Of a stretch of 64,000 nt of DNA, positions 26,432 to 36,176 are shown one piece after another (within the stretch, counting starts at the first letter, position 1; each line of letters starts with the position of its first letter). The translations under genes and the position numbers were made by a program. The stretch is from Epidermidibacterium keratini (GTDB lineage: Bacteria > Actinomycetota > Actinomycetes > Mycobacteriales > Antricoccaceae). The notes beneath the pieces were generated by a model that did no database searches, was not told where the DNA came from, and saw only the letters and a program-made list of their open reading frames with translations. The stretch covers positions 1,984,001 through 2,048,000 of the forward strand of contig NZ_CP047156.1 of the NCBI RefSeq assembly GCF_009834025.1. Direction: 5' to 3'.

Positions 26432-27375
26432 CGGTTGGTCCTCAGGCGAGGGTCGAGTACGACGTACAACAGCTCCACCAGAAGCGTGATGAACAACGTC
26501 AGCGTCACCAGCAGCATCACGATCGACTGCACGCCGATCAGATCGCGGTTGGCGACCTCGTTGAGCAGCATGTCCCCGAGGCCGGGGATGACGAAGACGC
26601 GCTCGATCACGACCGCGCCGACGAGCAGGGTCGCGAGCTGCAGTCCGAGCACCGTCACGACCGGGATGGAGGCGTTACGCAGTCCGTGCTTGACGATCGC
26701 GCGGTACGGCGTCAGGCCCTTGGCGCGCGCCGTACGCAGGTAGTCGGTGCGCAGCACGTCCAGGATCGCCGAGCGCACGTAGCGGCTCAGCACGGCACCC
26801 TGCACCAGGCCGAGCGACAGTGCGGGCAGGGTGATCTGGCGCAGGAACTGCACGAAATCATCCTGCGGCGCCGTATATCCGCCCACCAGGAACCAGCCGC
26901 TGCGTAGCGCTAGGAAGTTGATCAGGATCAGCGCGAGCACGAATGCCGGGATCGCGACGCCGATTTGCGAGAGCACCGACAGCACCAGCCCGGAAGGCTT
27001 GCCGTGGCGCACCGCCATGACGATCCCCAGCGGGATCGCGATCACGATGGCGATGACCATGCCGCACAGCACGAGCACGAGTGTGCGGTTGAACTTCTCG
27101 ACGATCTCCGGGGTCAGGTCGAAGTCGCCCACCCAGGAACGGCCGAAGTCGCCTTGTAGCAGCCCGCCGATCCACTCGAAGTAGCGCTCGGGCCATGGCC
27201 GGTTGAGACCAAACTTCTCCTCCAGCGCGGCGACCGACTCGGGGTCGGCGTTGATCCCCAGCGCGACCTGGGCGGGGTTGCCGGGCAGGAAGTTCATGAA
27301 CGCGAAGATCAGCAGCGAGGCGGCAAACAGCGTCACGACGAAGATGCCGATCCGGCTGAGGATCTTCAGCAGCAT
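26428..27375 (-). CDS. Oligopeptide ABC transporter permease (DppB-like)
   Basis: A 315-residue membrane permease. It starts with the typical LLKILSRIGIFVVTLFAASL helix and FLPGNPAQVALG, followed by the conserved LGLNRPWPERYFEWIGGLLQ-like periplasmic segment and the coupling motif YVRSAILDVLRTDYLRTARA. The ATG at 27375 (after GCGAGG) was preferred to a GTG two codons upstream. It forms the channel with the DppC-like protein. A palindromic element separates it from the binding-protein gene. Confidence 0.92.
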   Translation of the reverse strand: MLLKILSRIGIFVVTLFAASLLIFAFMNFLPGNPAQVALGINADPESVAALEEKFGLNRPWPERYFEWIGGLLQGDFGRSWVGDFDLTPEIVEKFNRTLVLVLCGMVIAIVIAIPLGIVMAVRHGKPSGLVLSVLSQIGVAIPAFVLALILINFLALRSGWFLVGGYTAPQDDFVQFLRQITLPALSLGLVQGAVLSRYVRSAILDVLRTDYLRTARAKGLTPYRAIVKHGLRNASIPVVTVLGLQLATLLVGAVVIERVFVIPGLGDMLLNEVANRDLIGVQSIVMLLVTLTLFITLLVELLYVVLDPRLRTNR

Positions 27376-27470
27376 GAGCACCTCGCTTTCGTCGCGACGT
27401 CAACGCTGGCAACCCTATAGGCATGGGCCGGCTTCGGACTTATCCACAGCCCGCGCCGTACCCCCGACCG

Positions 27471-27529
27471 ACCTGCGGTGGAACCTGTAACGCTAAATCG
27501 CGAATAGCGCTAGAGGTTCCACCGCAGGT
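27471..27529. repeat. Long palindromic element (b), CTGCGGTG family
   Basis: Arms 27471-27494 and 27506-27529 pair over 24 bp with two mismatches around an 11-base loop. Ends are ACCTGCGGTGGAACC and its complement. It begins five bases after the binding-protein stop, inside the transporter operon, where a stem could protect the upstream message or reduce downstream transcription, a common arrangement for binding-protein genes. Confidence 0.85.
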
Positions 27530-27533
27530 GAGA

Positions 27534-29051
27534 TCAGGCGGCGCGGAGGTCGTAGACGCGAGCCGACTCGACCAGGGCGTTCTGCTGGATTCCCTCGATG
27601 CCGTTCTTGGCCAGCACCAGGTTGGGCAGCAGGAACAAGAAGTCGGCCGCGGCATCCATCGAGATCGTCTGCGCCGCCTCCTGCATCTTGGCGATCTGCT
27701 GGTCTTCGGTTCCGGAGTCCGCGTCGGCAAACATCTGTTGTACGGCGGGATTGTTGTACGACGTGTAGTAGTCCGGGCCAAAGACGGTCGGCATGTCGCG
27801 CGGCTCGACGTGGGCCACGATCGACATGTCGTAGTCGCGGTTGGTGTAGACCGTCTGCAGCCAGGCGGCCGGGAACTCAAGCTCGTCGATCTGTGCGTTG
27901 ATGCCGATCTTCGACAGCTGGCTCTGCACCTCGGGACCGCAGGCGCGCGCGTAGGGCAGGGTCGGGATGCGCAGCCGCAGCGTGATGTCGCCAAGGCCGG
28001 TCTCGGCGAGCAGGTCCTTGGCCTTCTGCTCGTCATACGGGAAGTCGCCGGTGCGGTCTTCGTACCACGGGTCGGTCGGCGGGGCCATCGAGCCGATGAG
28101 GGTGCCGTAGCCAGCCCAGCAGTTGTCCATCAGCGCTTGCTTGTCGATGCCGTAGCGGATGGCCTGGCGGACCCGCGCATCGGCGAGCGGGCCCTGCGTC
28201 TGGTTCATCGACAGCACGACCTCACCGTTCGTGGTGCCCTCGATGAGCTGGTACTTGTCGGCGTTGGCTCCGCTGGTGAACTGCTCGATCGACTCCGGCG
28301 CCTGCACCGTGGTGACGATGTCGATCTGGTCGCCGAGTAGAGCGTTGTTCATCGACGTCGGATCCTTGAAGTACTTGAAGACCACCGTCTTGAAGTAGGG
28401 CTCATCGCCCCAGTAGTCGTCGTTGCGCTCCAGGGTGATCTGATCACCGCGGTTCCACTGCCCGAACGTGTAGGGCCCGGTGCCGACCGGTGCGTTCGCG
28501 AGATCAGCGACGCCCTCCTGTGTCATCATCGCGCCGATGCGCGTGGTCATCGCGTACAGCCAGCGGTTGGATGGCGTTGTCAGCTTGACGGTGAGCTCGG
28601 TGGGGCTGGTCGCGGTAGCCGACTCGACCACCTGCATCTGCTTGGCGACCGCCGTCGTCCAGTTGGACTTGACGTAGTTGATCGAGAAGGCCGCGTCGTC
28701 GGCGGTGAACTGCTTGCCGTTGCTGAACTTCGCCTGGTCGGTCAGCGTGAAGGTGTAGGTGAGCCGGTCATCGCTGACCTTCCACTCGGTCGCCAGCTTG
28801 GGGACGATCTCGCCGTTCTCGTCGACGGTGATCAGGGTCTCGTAGATGTTGTCCATAAGCACTTGAGGAATCGCCGCGCCGTCACCGGTGGTGAAGTCCA
28901 AGGTGGCTGGTTCGGCGATCAGACCGAGGGTGATGGTGTCGCCTTCGAAGCTGCCGTCGCCGGAAGAGCTTCCGCTGCTGGACGAGCAGCCGGTGACCGC
29001 GAGCGTGGCGGCGACCAGTGCGATGACGAGTTTCTTCCAAGCCTGGCTCAT
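27534..29051 (-). CDS. Peptide-binding lipoprotein of ABC transporter (SBP_bac_5 family)
   Basis: A 505-residue extracytoplasmic solute-binding protein. The lipoprotein signal is KKLVIALVAATLAVTGC, with the lipidated Cys near residue 22, followed by a Ser/Gly linker. The family-5 core is present, e.g. YNNPAVQQMF and RQAIRYGIDKQALMDNC. It would capture oligopeptides or related solutes at the cell surface. It is the first gene of the operon; 155 bp lie upstream before the next gene. Confidence 0.92.
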   Translation of the reverse strand: MSQAWKKLVIALVAATLAVTGCSSSSGSSSGDGSFEGDTITLGLIAEPATLDFTTGDGAAIPQVLMDNIYETLITVDENGEIVPKLATEWKVSDDRLTYTFTLTDQAKFSNGKQFTADDAAFSINYVKSNWTTAVAKQMQVVESATATSPTELTVKLTTPSNRWLYAMTTRIGAMMTQEGVADLANAPVGTGPYTFGQWNRGDQITLERNDDYWGDEPYFKTVVFKYFKDPTSMNNALLGDQIDIVTTVQAPESIEQFTSGANADKYQLIEGTTNGEVVLSMNQTQGPLADARVRQAIRYGIDKQALMDNCWAGYGTLIGSMAPPTDPWYEDRTGDFPYDEQKAKDLLAETGLGDITLRLRIPTLPYARACGPEVQSQLSKIGINAQIDELEFPAAWLQTVYTNRDYDMSIVAHVEPRDMPTVFGPDYYTSYNNPAVQQMFADADSGTEDQQIAKMQEAAQTISMDAAADFLFLLPNLVLAKNGIEGIQQNALVESARVYDLRAA

Positions 29052-29206
29052 AGCGGTCGGCTCCTCGGGATCAGCCCGCGCGCGGGGCAGCTGGCGGGTC
29101 AGTGCAAGAAACTGTTGTGCACCGTCAAGGGCACGTCAAGGCGCGGGTGGAGAACTTCACTGTTGCAGTTCGATATCGCCCCAGCGAGTACGCCGGACCT
29201 TTCGCG

Positions 29207-30418
29207 CTAGTCCTTTGCCTCGGCGTCTGCCGAGCGGCGTACTCGCTTGTGCGCTCTGTGCTCGCGGGGGCCGCGGCGCTCGCGTCGGCTGCGGACATCG
29301 GGCTGGTCGCCGACAAACGCCTGCAGCCATCGGCCTTTTTCGTCGTTGTCGACGAAGACTGCCTTGACCAGCAGCGACAGCGGGATCGCCAGGATCGCAC
29401 CGAGCGGGCCGAGCAGATATGACCACACGATCAGCGAGAGGAAGCTGGCCGTCGTCGTCAGCCCGACGCTGTCGCCGACGTACTTCGGCTGGATCAGCGA
29501 CTGGATGATGAAGTTCAGCGCCACGTAGATGACGATGACGAGCGCCATCGTGCCCGGTCCGTCATCGATGAGCGCGAGCAATGCCGGTGGCACCAGGCCG
29601 ATCACGAACCCGACGTTGGGGATGTAGTTGGTGACGAAGGCGAGCACGCCCCACAAGAACGCCGCGGGTACGCCGAGGATCACCAGCGCGAGGTAGTCGA
29701 GCACCGCGACGATTGCGCCGAAGACCGTCGAGACTAAGAAGTAGCGGCGGGTGCCGACTGCAAACTGCGAGAACGCGACCGTGAGCTCGAGGCGTCCCTG
29801 GCTCTCGCGGGCGAAGCGGTCGGTGAACGCCGCCGTATCCAGCGTCAGGAACAGCACGAGGATCGCGACCACGACGAGCAGGCCCGCGACGTTGAACGTG
29901 CCACCGAGGATGTCGCCGGCAAACGAGAGGATCGAGCCGAAGTCGATGCTCTGCAGCAGCGCGCTGAGCTGGTCGCTCTCGACTCCGAGGCGCGTCATGA
30001 GGTCCTGAGCCTGCACCAGCAGTGCATCGAGGCGGTCGGAGTACGTCGGCAGCAGCTCGACGAGCCGGGCAAGTCCCACCACGAGCGAGGCGATGATGGC
30101 GACGAGCACGAAGTAGATCGCGAGTACGACGGCGGCGTTGGCGAGCGCCTTCGGGCAGCCGCGGCCATGCAGCCAGTTGCGCACCGGGTAGCCGCAGATG
30201 GTCAGGCACAGTGCGAGAAACAGCGGCCCGACGATGTCTGACGTCGCGCGCAGGCCCGCGCCGGCGAGGACCATGCAGGCGAGCGTGAGCAGGATCAGCG
30301 TGCTGCGCGGAAGTGCGGTGCGCGGCTCAGACGCGCGAGACGCTGCACCTGGCGAGGACGCGCGAGGGGCTGCTGCATCCGGCGAGGGCCGGCGGGACTC
30401 CGGAACGTCGTCGGTCAT
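29207..30418 (-). CDS. AI-2E family (PerM/UPF0118) membrane transporter
   Basis: A 403-residue membrane protein. A disordered Ser/Ala/Pro-rich N-terminus (about 40 residues) precedes eight predicted helices. The family blocks are LWGVLAFVTNYIPNVGFVIG and LNFIIQSLIQPKYVGDSVGL. The C-terminal tail is highly charged (RSRRERRGPREHRAHKRVRR). Members export small molecules or ions; autoinducer-2 is only one proposed substrate. The ATG at 30418 follows GGAGGG; it is divergent from the HdeD-like gene. Confidence 0.9.
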   Translation of the reverse strand: MTDDVPESRRPSPDAAAPRASSPGAASRASEPRTALPRSTLILLTLACMVLAGAGLRATSDIVGPLFLALCLTICGYPVRNWLHGRGCPKALANAAVVLAIYFVLVAIIASLVVGLARLVELLPTYSDRLDALLVQAQDLMTRLGVESDQLSALLQSIDFGSILSFAGDILGGTFNVAGLLVVVAILVLFLTLDTAAFTDRFARESQGRLELTVAFSQFAVGTRRYFLVSTVFGAIVAVLDYLALVILGVPAAFLWGVLAFVTNYIPNVGFVIGLVPPALLALIDDGPGTMALVIVIYVALNFIIQSLIQPKYVGDSVGLTTTASFLSLIVWSYLLGPLGAILAIPLSLLVKAVFVDNDEKGRWLQAFVGDQPDVRSRRERRGPREHRAHKRVRRSADAEAKD

Positions 30419-30565
30419 CAGAACCCTCCGGTCGGCTGGCTCGGCGCTGCACTGCACCGTCGTACGGCGAGTGTGGCATGCCGGACTTTCACCATCGCTG
30501 ACCTGCGGTTTACGCTGGCTTTATGTCGCGTTGACCAAGCAGCGCGGGCGAGTGGGGGTTTGGCA

Positions 30566-31117
30566 ATGAATCTGTTCAAGAGCACCGGCAATGCGCTGAT
30601 CGTGCGGGGGGTTTTGACCGTCATCTTCGGCATCCTCGCCATGGTCTGGCCGGTCGCGACGATCGTCGCGTTTGCCGTGCTGTGGGGCGTGTTTGCGCTG
30701 GTGGATGGCCTGATGTCGTTTGGTGTTGCGTTCTCGTCGCTGATCTCCGGATGGGCGAGGGCGCTGTTTGTGCTGATGGGCATTCTCGGCGTACTCGCGG
30801 GTCTGTTCGTGATCTTCCGTCCGGTCCAAGGCGCCGTCATCCTCACCTGGGTGCTCGGGATCTGGCTGATCGTGCACGGCATCTTCGATATCGCCGCCGC
30901 GTTTGGCCATCAGCTGCCGATGCCGCGCTGGCTGATGGTGCTGACCGGCGTACTCGCCCTCATCGCCGGCATCCTGATCGTCGCCAACCCAGGTGCCTCA
31001 ACGGTGAGCCTGGCGGTGCTGCTCGCCGCGTTTGCCCTGGTCTGGGGCGTCACCACGATCATCGCGGGCTTTGCGATGCGGCGCCTGGATAAGCAGGTGA
31101 ACGCGCCGCAGGTCTAG
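30566..31117 (+). CDS. HdeD-family (DUF308) membrane protein
   Basis: A 183-residue protein with six hydrophobic helices in three similar pairs, e.g. VRGVLTVIFGILAMVWPVAT and VLTGVLALIAGILIVANPGA, the repeating DUF308 pattern. E. coli HdeD is linked to acid resistance, but the role here is unknown. The ATG at 30566 lies 8 bp from GGGGG. It converges on nadE five bases away. Confidence 0.88.
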   Translation: MNLFKSTGNALIVRGVLTVIFGILAMVWPVATIVAFAVLWGVFALVDGLMSFGVAFSSLISGWARALFVLMGILGVLAGLFVIFRPVQGAVILTWVLGIWLIVHGIFDIAAAFGHQLPMPRWLMVLTGVLALIAGILIVANPGASTVSLAVLLAAFALVWGVTTIIAGFAMRRLDKQVNAPQV

Positions 31118-31122
31118 CCGGT

Positions 31123-31953
31123 CTAGACGTCGTCCGGGGTGACCGGCAGCGCGCGCTTGTGGGCAGTGCGCCGGTACCAGTCGAGAATCTTCGCCTCGGC
31201 CTCGGCCGAGATGTCCTTGCCTTCGAGGTAGTCGTCAACGTCCTCGTAGCGCACGCCGAGCGCCTGCTCGTCCGGCAGCAGCGGCTTGTCGGTCTCGAGG
31301 TCGGCCGTCGGCACCTTGTTGACGATCCGGTCCTCGGCGCCAAGGTGCGCGGCGATCTGCTTGACCCGGCGCTTGGGCAGGCCGGCGAGAGGTAGCAGGT
31401 CGGCAGCACCGTCGCCGAACTTGGTGAAGAAGCCGACGATCGCCTCGGCGCCCTGGTCGGTGCCGATCACCAGCATGCCGCGAGCACCGGCGACGGTGTA
31501 CTGCGCGATCATCCGCTGGCGGGCCTTGACGTTGCCTTTCACGAAGTCGGTCAGCGTCGACTCGTCAGGCGTCGCGTCGCTGGCCATCACCTCGGCCCAC
31601 ATCGCGTCGGTGGCCGGGCCGACGTTGATCGTGGTCTGCTCGTCGGCCCGGATGAACGCCAGCGCTCGCTGGGCGTCCTCCTCGTCGAACTGCACCTGGT
31701 AGGGCAGGCGGATCGCGATGAACCGGGCATCGCCACCGCGCTCGCGGACCCGTTCGACGGCAAGCTGGGCGAGGCGCCCAGCGGTCGAGCTGTCGACGCC
31801 GCCGGAGATCCCGAGCACGTAGCCCTTGGCCCCGGTGCGCTCGAGATAGTCGGCCAGGAAGGCGATCCGGCGTTCGGTCTCGGCTGCCACCTCGAAATTC
31901 TGCGGTACGCCGAGGGCTTCGATGATCTCCTGCTGCTGCGCGCGATCGGTCAT
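31123..31953 (-). CDS. nadE: Ammonia-dependent NAD synthetase
   Basis: A 276-residue N-type ATP pyrophosphatase that amidates nicotinic acid adenine dinucleotide. It carries the PP-loop GISGGVDSSTAGRL near residue 52, the block VKGNVKARQRMIAQY, the ammonia-site region LVIGTDQGAEAIVGFFTKFG and the C-terminal KVPTADLETDKPLLPDEQAL. No glutaminase domain is attached, so it is the NadE type using free ammonia. The ATG at 31953 gives MTDRAQQQEII, the usual N-terminus of the family. Confidence 0.95.
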   Translation of the reverse strand: MTDRAQQQEIIEALGVPQNFEVAAETERRIAFLADYLERTGAKGYVLGISGGVDSSTAGRLAQLAVERVRERGGDARFIAIRLPYQVQFDEEDAQRALAFIRADEQTTINVGPATDAMWAEVMASDATPDESTLTDFVKGNVKARQRMIAQYTVAGARGMLVIGTDQGAEAIVGFFTKFGDGAADLLPLAGLPKRRVKQIAAHLGAEDRIVNKVPTADLETDKPLLPDEQALGVRYEDVDDYLEGKDISAEAEAKILDWYRRTAHKRALPVTPDDV

Positions 31954-32056
31954 GGTCACAGATCGTAGGCGCCGCACGTTACCGCCAGGTTGCCGCCGTA
32001 CTCGCCTGGTTATCCACCGTCCGCGCGGGTCGAGTTATCCACAGCCCTCGCGACTC

Positions 32057-32107
32057 GCGGTGCGTTACGCCCCGCTACGACGCCGATAGCGGGGTGGAAC
32101 GCACCGC
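32057..32107. repeat. Long palindromic element (c), CTGCGGTG family, overlapping a stop codon
   Basis: Arms 32057-32077 and 32087-32107 are 21 bp with two mismatches. The P450 stop codon (complement of 32075-32077) is formed by the inner end of the downstream arm, and the other arm encodes its last residues SAVRSTPLS. Element (d) has the same relation to another gene. Confidence 0.83.
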
Positions 32108-33373
32108 AGAACGGGCGGGGGTGACGCGGACCGGCAGGCGGCGTACGCCGCGGATCACCCGGGAGCGGCGGATCGGCACCTTGCCGGCAAGCTCGAGGCT
32201 GGGCATGCGCTCGGCAATGATGCGTACGGCGATCGTGGCCTCGAGGCGGGCGAGCGGCGCACCGATGCAGTAGTGGATACCGCTGGAGAAGGCCAGGTGG
32301 TTGCCGGCATCCTCGCGGGTGATGTCGTAGCTTTGCGGCTCGGTGAAGACCTTCGGGTCGCGACCGGCCGCAGCCACGATCGGGATGACCCAGCTGCCCT
32401 TGCGGATCCGCCGCCCGGCGACCTCGACGTCGGCTCGGGCGACGCGGGAGGTGAGCTGCACGGGCGGGTCGAAGCGCAGCGTCTCCTCGACCACGTTGGC
32501 CGCGAGCGCGGGCTCGGCGGTCAGCGCCTCCCACTGGTCGCGGTGGCGCATCAGCTGGTGGATCGAGTTGCCGATCAGGTTGACGGTCGTCTCAAACCCG
32601 GCGACCAGCAGCAGCGTGCACAGCGGCATCATCTCGTCGGCGGTGATCTGCTCGCCCTCGTGCTGCGCGAGCGTGGTGAGCATGTCCTCACGCGGCTCGC
32701 GACGGCGCTCTTCGATCAGCGGAATGAACATCGCGCGCAGCGCGTCACGCGCGGCGATGGCCTCGCGCACGTGCCGCAGCGACTGCGGCCCGTCGAGCAG
32801 GCCGCCGAGTGCGGTGCCGTAGCGCATGAACGCCTCGTCGTCGACCTCGTCGACGCCGAGCAGCTGGCTGATCACCGAGATCGGCAGCGGCGCGGAGATG
32901 AGCTGCTGAAGGTCGAAGCTGCCGGCGGCCTGGGCACGGTCGACGATCTCGTGCATCAGCGCCTCGATGCGTGTCTCGTACGCCGCCATCCGGCGCGGGG
33001 TGAAGGCCGGTGCTGCGACCCGGCGTACTCGCGTGTGGTCGGGCGGGTCCATCTCCAGCAGTGACAGGTCGATCTGCCGCTCGAAGGGGCCGACCTCATC
33101 GCGCCCGACGGTGCCGAAGTCGCGGCTGGCGAGCACCTGCTTGCACACGTCGTGCTCAGCGGTCGCGTAGACGCCGCGCGCGATCGCCGGCACCAGGGCG
33201 CCCTCGTCGCGGATGCGCTCGTACTGCGGGTAGGGATCGGCGTACCACGGGTAGATCGACGCGCGCGCCAGCGGCTTGCCCTGAATACGACCGGCGTACT
33301 GCACGACGCCCTTGGTCAGGTAGAGCATCGCGGCGAATCGGGCAGTGCGCTTCAGCTGCGCTAAGTCGGGCAT
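32075..33373 (-). CDS. Cytochrome P450
   Basis: A 432-residue haem monooxygenase. It has the I-helix oxygen motif VAGFETT, the ExxR pair EETLRFDPP, and the haem loop FSSGIHYCIGAPLARLE with the thiolate ligand at Cys369. It is soluble and bacterial class I-like, needing an external ferredoxin and reductase that are not adjacent. The last residues, ARSAVRSTPLSAS, come from a palindromic repeat and are unlike a normal P450 end. A divergent acyl-CoA ligase gene nearby suggests a lipid or aromatic acid pathway, but the substrate is unknown. Confidence 0.93.
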   Translation of the reverse strand: MPDLAQLKRTARFAAMLYLTKGVVQYAGRIQGKPLARASIYPWYADPYPQYERIRDEGALVPAIARGVYATAEHDVCKQVLASRDFGTVGRDEVGPFERQIDLSLLEMDPPDHTRVRRVAAPAFTPRRMAAYETRIEALMHEIVDRAQAAGSFDLQQLISAPLPISVISQLLGVDEVDDEAFMRYGTALGGLLDGPQSLRHVREAIAARDALRAMFIPLIEERRREPREDMLTTLAQHEGEQITADEMMPLCTLLLVAGFETTVNLIGNSIHQLMRHRDQWEALTAEPALAANVVEETLRFDPPVQLTSRVARADVEVAGRRIRKGSWVIPIVAAAGRDPKVFTEPQSYDITREDAGNHLAFSSGIHYCIGAPLARLEATIAVRIIAERMPSLELAGKVPIRRSRVIRGVRRLPVRVTPARSAVRSTPLSAS

Positions 33374-33469
33374 GTGACCCAGGTTACCCGCCGGTAGCGT
33401 CCGTGGGCATCTTCCGAGCCGGCGAGCGACTGGCTAAGAAGGAGGGACGTCCCGTCGGAAGGAACCCCT

Positions 33470-35080
33470 ATGCCTGCCCTGCCCCCGATCGAGAAGCGCA
33501 CCTTGTTCGAGGCCTACGCGCGGGTGCTCGCCCACAGTCCGGACAAGACCGCGCACGTCGGCGACGGGACGAGCTGGACGTTTCGCGAGAGCTTCGAGCG
33601 GGCGACCCGGATCGGGCGTGGGCTCGAGCAGCTCGGGGTACGCCGCGCCGAACCCGTTGCGTTGCTGCTGGACAACTCGGTCGACTTCGTGCACGTGTGG
33701 ACCGGTATCGGGCTGTCGGGGCGCATCGAGGTCCCGATCAACACCGCCAACCGCGGGACGTTCCTTAGCCACGTGCTGAACGACAGCCACGCGCGCGTGG
33801 TGATCATCGAGGCGGCGTACGCCGACCGGCTCGTCTCGGTCGCAGACGAGCTCACCGACCTTCAGACCGTCATCGTGCGAGGCGCGCACAACGAGTCTGT
33901 CGAGCAACTGCGCGGGAGCCTGTCGGTGGTCGACTTCGAGCAGATCGTGTCCGACGACGCGAGCCCGTTCGAGCCCGTCGCCCCGGACGAGCTGATCGCC
34001 TACATGTACACCTCGGGTACGACGGGGCCGTCCAAGGGCGTGCTCTGCTCGCACGTGCACGCCTACACCTACTCCTCGCGTGAGGACGTCGACAGACCTA
34101 CCGCCGACGACCGGTTCCTGGTGACACTGCCGATGTTTCACCTCGCCGCGCAGTGGTACGGCGTCTACATGGCGCTGATCCACGGCGCGACCTGTGTGAT
34201 CGAGCCGGCGTTCTCGGTGGGCCGGTTCTGGGATGTGGTGCGTGAGCACGACATCACGTTCACCATCCTGCTGGGCGCGATGGCCGAGCTGCTGCAGCAG
34301 CAGCCCCGCCGCGACGACGACGCCAGTAACCCCCTGCAGATCGCGTCGATGGCGCCGCTGGCCAGCGACGTCGCAGGCTTCTGCGAGCGGTTCGGGGTTG
34401 CGGCCAACTCCGTCTACGGGATGAGTGAGATCGGCGCGGTGCTTGGCGGCCTGGCAGACAACCTCGTGCCCGGGCAGGCCGGGTTTGCCCGGGACGGCTA
34501 TGAGCTGCGCGTTGTCGATTCCGACGGCGTGGATGTCCCGGTCGGCGAGGTGGGTGAGCTCTGGGTGCGCCCGGAGCATCCGCTGATGGTGCTCAGTGGC
34601 TATCACAACCTGCCGGACAAGACGGCCGAGACGATCGTCGACGGGTGGGTGCACACCGGCGATGCCATGCGCCAGGACGCTGATGGGCGTTACTTCTTCG
34701 CCGACCGGATGAAGGACGCGCTGCGCCGCCGCGGTGAGAACGTGTCGTCGTTTGAGGTCGAGAAGGTCATCAACACCCATCCGCAGGTCTACGAGAGCGC
34801 CGTCGTGGCGGTGCCTTCTGAGCTCACCGAGGACGAGATCAAGGCGGTCGTCGTCCCTCGCGCCGGCGAGCACATCGACTCCGTCGAGCTGACCGAGTAC
34901 CTCATCGAACGGATGCCCTACTTCATGGTTCCGAGATACCTCGAGTACGCCGATGACCTGCCCAAGACGCCGACCCAGAAGGTCAGCAAGCATGTGCTGC
35001 GCGCGAGCGGGCTGGATGGCGAGGTCTGGGACCGCGAGGCCGCCGGGATCGTGCTGCGTCGCGACGGCTCCCGCCGGTAG
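33470..35080 (+). CDS. AMP-binding acyl-CoA ligase
   Basis: A 536-residue adenylate-forming ligase joining a carboxylic acid to CoA. The P-loop YMYTSGTTGPSKGV lies near residue 180, the A5 motif is VYGMSEIG, the A7 region GWVHTGDAMR and the A8 hinge FADRMKDALRRRGENVSSFE, with the catalytic Lys in KTPTQKVSKHVL. The pattern resembles crotonobetaine/carnitine or medium-chain ligases. The start ATG at 33470 follows GGAAGG. It lies just before the phenylacetate operon but has its own stop and a 124-bp gap with an operator. Confidence 0.9.
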   Translation: MPALPPIEKRTLFEAYARVLAHSPDKTAHVGDGTSWTFRESFERATRIGRGLEQLGVRRAEPVALLLDNSVDFVHVWTGIGLSGRIEVPINTANRGTFLSHVLNDSHARVVIIEAAYADRLVSVADELTDLQTVIVRGAHNESVEQLRGSLSVVDFEQIVSDDASPFEPVAPDELIAYMYTSGTTGPSKGVLCSHVHAYTYSSREDVDRPTADDRFLVTLPMFHLAAQWYGVYMALIHGATCVIEPAFSVGRFWDVVREHDITFTILLGAMAELLQQQPRRDDDASNPLQIASMAPLASDVAGFCERFGVAANSVYGMSEIGAVLGGLADNLVPGQAGFARDGYELRVVDSDGVDVPVGEVGELWVRPEHPLMVLSGYHNLPDKTAETIVDGWVHTGDAMRQDADGRYFFADRMKDALRRRGENVSSFEVEKVINTHPQVYESAVVAVPSELTEDEIKAVVVPRAGEHIDSVELTEYLIERMPYFMVPRYLEYADDLPKTPTQKVSKHVLRASGLDGEVWDREAAGIVLRRDGSRR

Positions 35081-35167
35081 CGGACCCGCGCCGGCAGCGG
35101 ACCGCGCCGCCGAGACTTGCTACCGGCTGCGGCCTAGACAATCGCGAGCGGGCGCCGTACTCTCGTC

Positions 35168-35192
35168 TTAACCGACCGAACGGTCGGGCGGT
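35168..35192. promoter_or_regulatory. TetR-type operator upstream of paaA (probable PaaR site)
   Basis: CCGACCG (35172-35178) and CGGTCGG (35181-35187) form an inverted repeat with a 2-bp centre, inside TTAACCGACCGAACGG. It overlaps the region between promoter and the paaA ribosome site (AAGGAGG, 35194-35200). The same arms occur beside the PaaR-like gene at 50447-50468, so one TetR repressor probably controls both loci. Confidence 0.75.
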
Positions 35193-35204
35193 TAAGGAGG
35201 CGGC

Positions 35205-36176
35205 ATGACGACCCTGGACGACCACGCCACCGCGTCATCGAAGGACGGGCTGGCACACTTCGATGCCACCATCGCGGCCGGCGAGAAGATCGAGCCGCGC
35301 GATGCGATGCCCGAGGGCTACCGCAAGACGCTGATTCGCCAGATCGCCCAGCATGCGCACTCCGAGATCATCGGCATGCAGCCCGAGGGCAACTGGCTGA
35401 CCCGGGCGCCGAGCCTGGAGCGCAAGTCGATCCTGCTGGCGAAGGTGCAGGACGAAGACGGGCACGGCCTCTACCTCTACGCCGCCGCCGAGACGCTCGG
35501 CATGAGCCGCGACGAGATGCTCGACCTGCTGCACGCCGGCAAGCAGAAGTACTCCTCGATCTTCAACTACCCGACGCTGACGTGGGCCGACTGCGGCACG
35601 ATCGGCTGGCTGGTCGACGGCGCCGCCATCGTCAACCAGGTTTCGCTCTGCCGCACGTCGTACGGCCCCTATGCCCGCGCGATGATCCGCATCTGCAAGG
35701 AAGAGTCCTTCCACCAGCGCCAGGGCTACTCGATCCTGCTCGCGCTGGTCAACGGCACTCCCGAGCAGAAGGCGATGGCCCAGGAGTCGGTCAACCGCTG
35801 GTGGTGGCCGTCGCTGATGATGTTCGGCCCGTCGGACTCGGAGTCCGCGCACGGCGAGCAAAACATGGCCTGGGGTATCAAGGTCGCCTCCAACGACGAC
35901 CTGCGTCAGAAGTTCGTGGACATGACCGTGCCGCAGGCCGACGTACTCGGGCTCACCCTGCCCGACCCGGACCTGAAGTGGAACGCCGAGCGCGGGCACT
36001 ACGACTTCGGCGAGATCGACTGGACCGAGTTCAAGCGGATCCTGTCCGGCGACGGCCCGTGCAACGCCGAACGCATCGCCAACCGCAAGGGCGCCCACGA
36101 CGAGGGCCTGTGGGTTCGCGAGGCCGCGACGGCGTACGCCGCCAAGCAATCGGCACGACTGGAGGCCAGCGCATGA
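35205..36176 (+). CDS. paaA: 1,2-phenylacetyl-CoA epoxidase catalytic subunit
   Basis: A 323-residue di-iron oxygenase subunit that epoxidises the ring of phenylacetyl-CoA. It shows the iron-ligand helices, including [15 protein letters not shown] (ExxH), and [17 protein letters not shown], with the conserved block [17 protein letters not shown]. The ATG at 35205 follows AAGGAGG. It heads paaABCDE; its stop overlaps the paaB start. The TetR operator above it suggests induction by phenylacetyl-CoA, as known for PaaR/PaaX systems. Confidence 0.96.
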   Translation: MTTLDDHATASSKDGLAHFDATIAAGEKIEPRDAMPEGYRKTLIRQIAQHAHSEIIGMQPEGNWLTRAPSLERKSILLAKVQDEDGHGLYLYAAAETLGMSRDEMLDLLHAGKQKYSSIFNYPTLTWADCGTIGWLVDGAAIVNQVSLCRTSYGPYARAMIRICKEESFHQRQGYSILLALVNGTPEQKAMAQESVNRWWWPSLMMFGPSDSESAHGEQNMAWGIKVASNDDLRQKFVDMTVPQADVLGLTLPDPDLKWNAERGHYDFGEIDWTEFKRILSGDGPCNAERIANRKGAHDEGLWVREAATAYAAKQSARLEASA

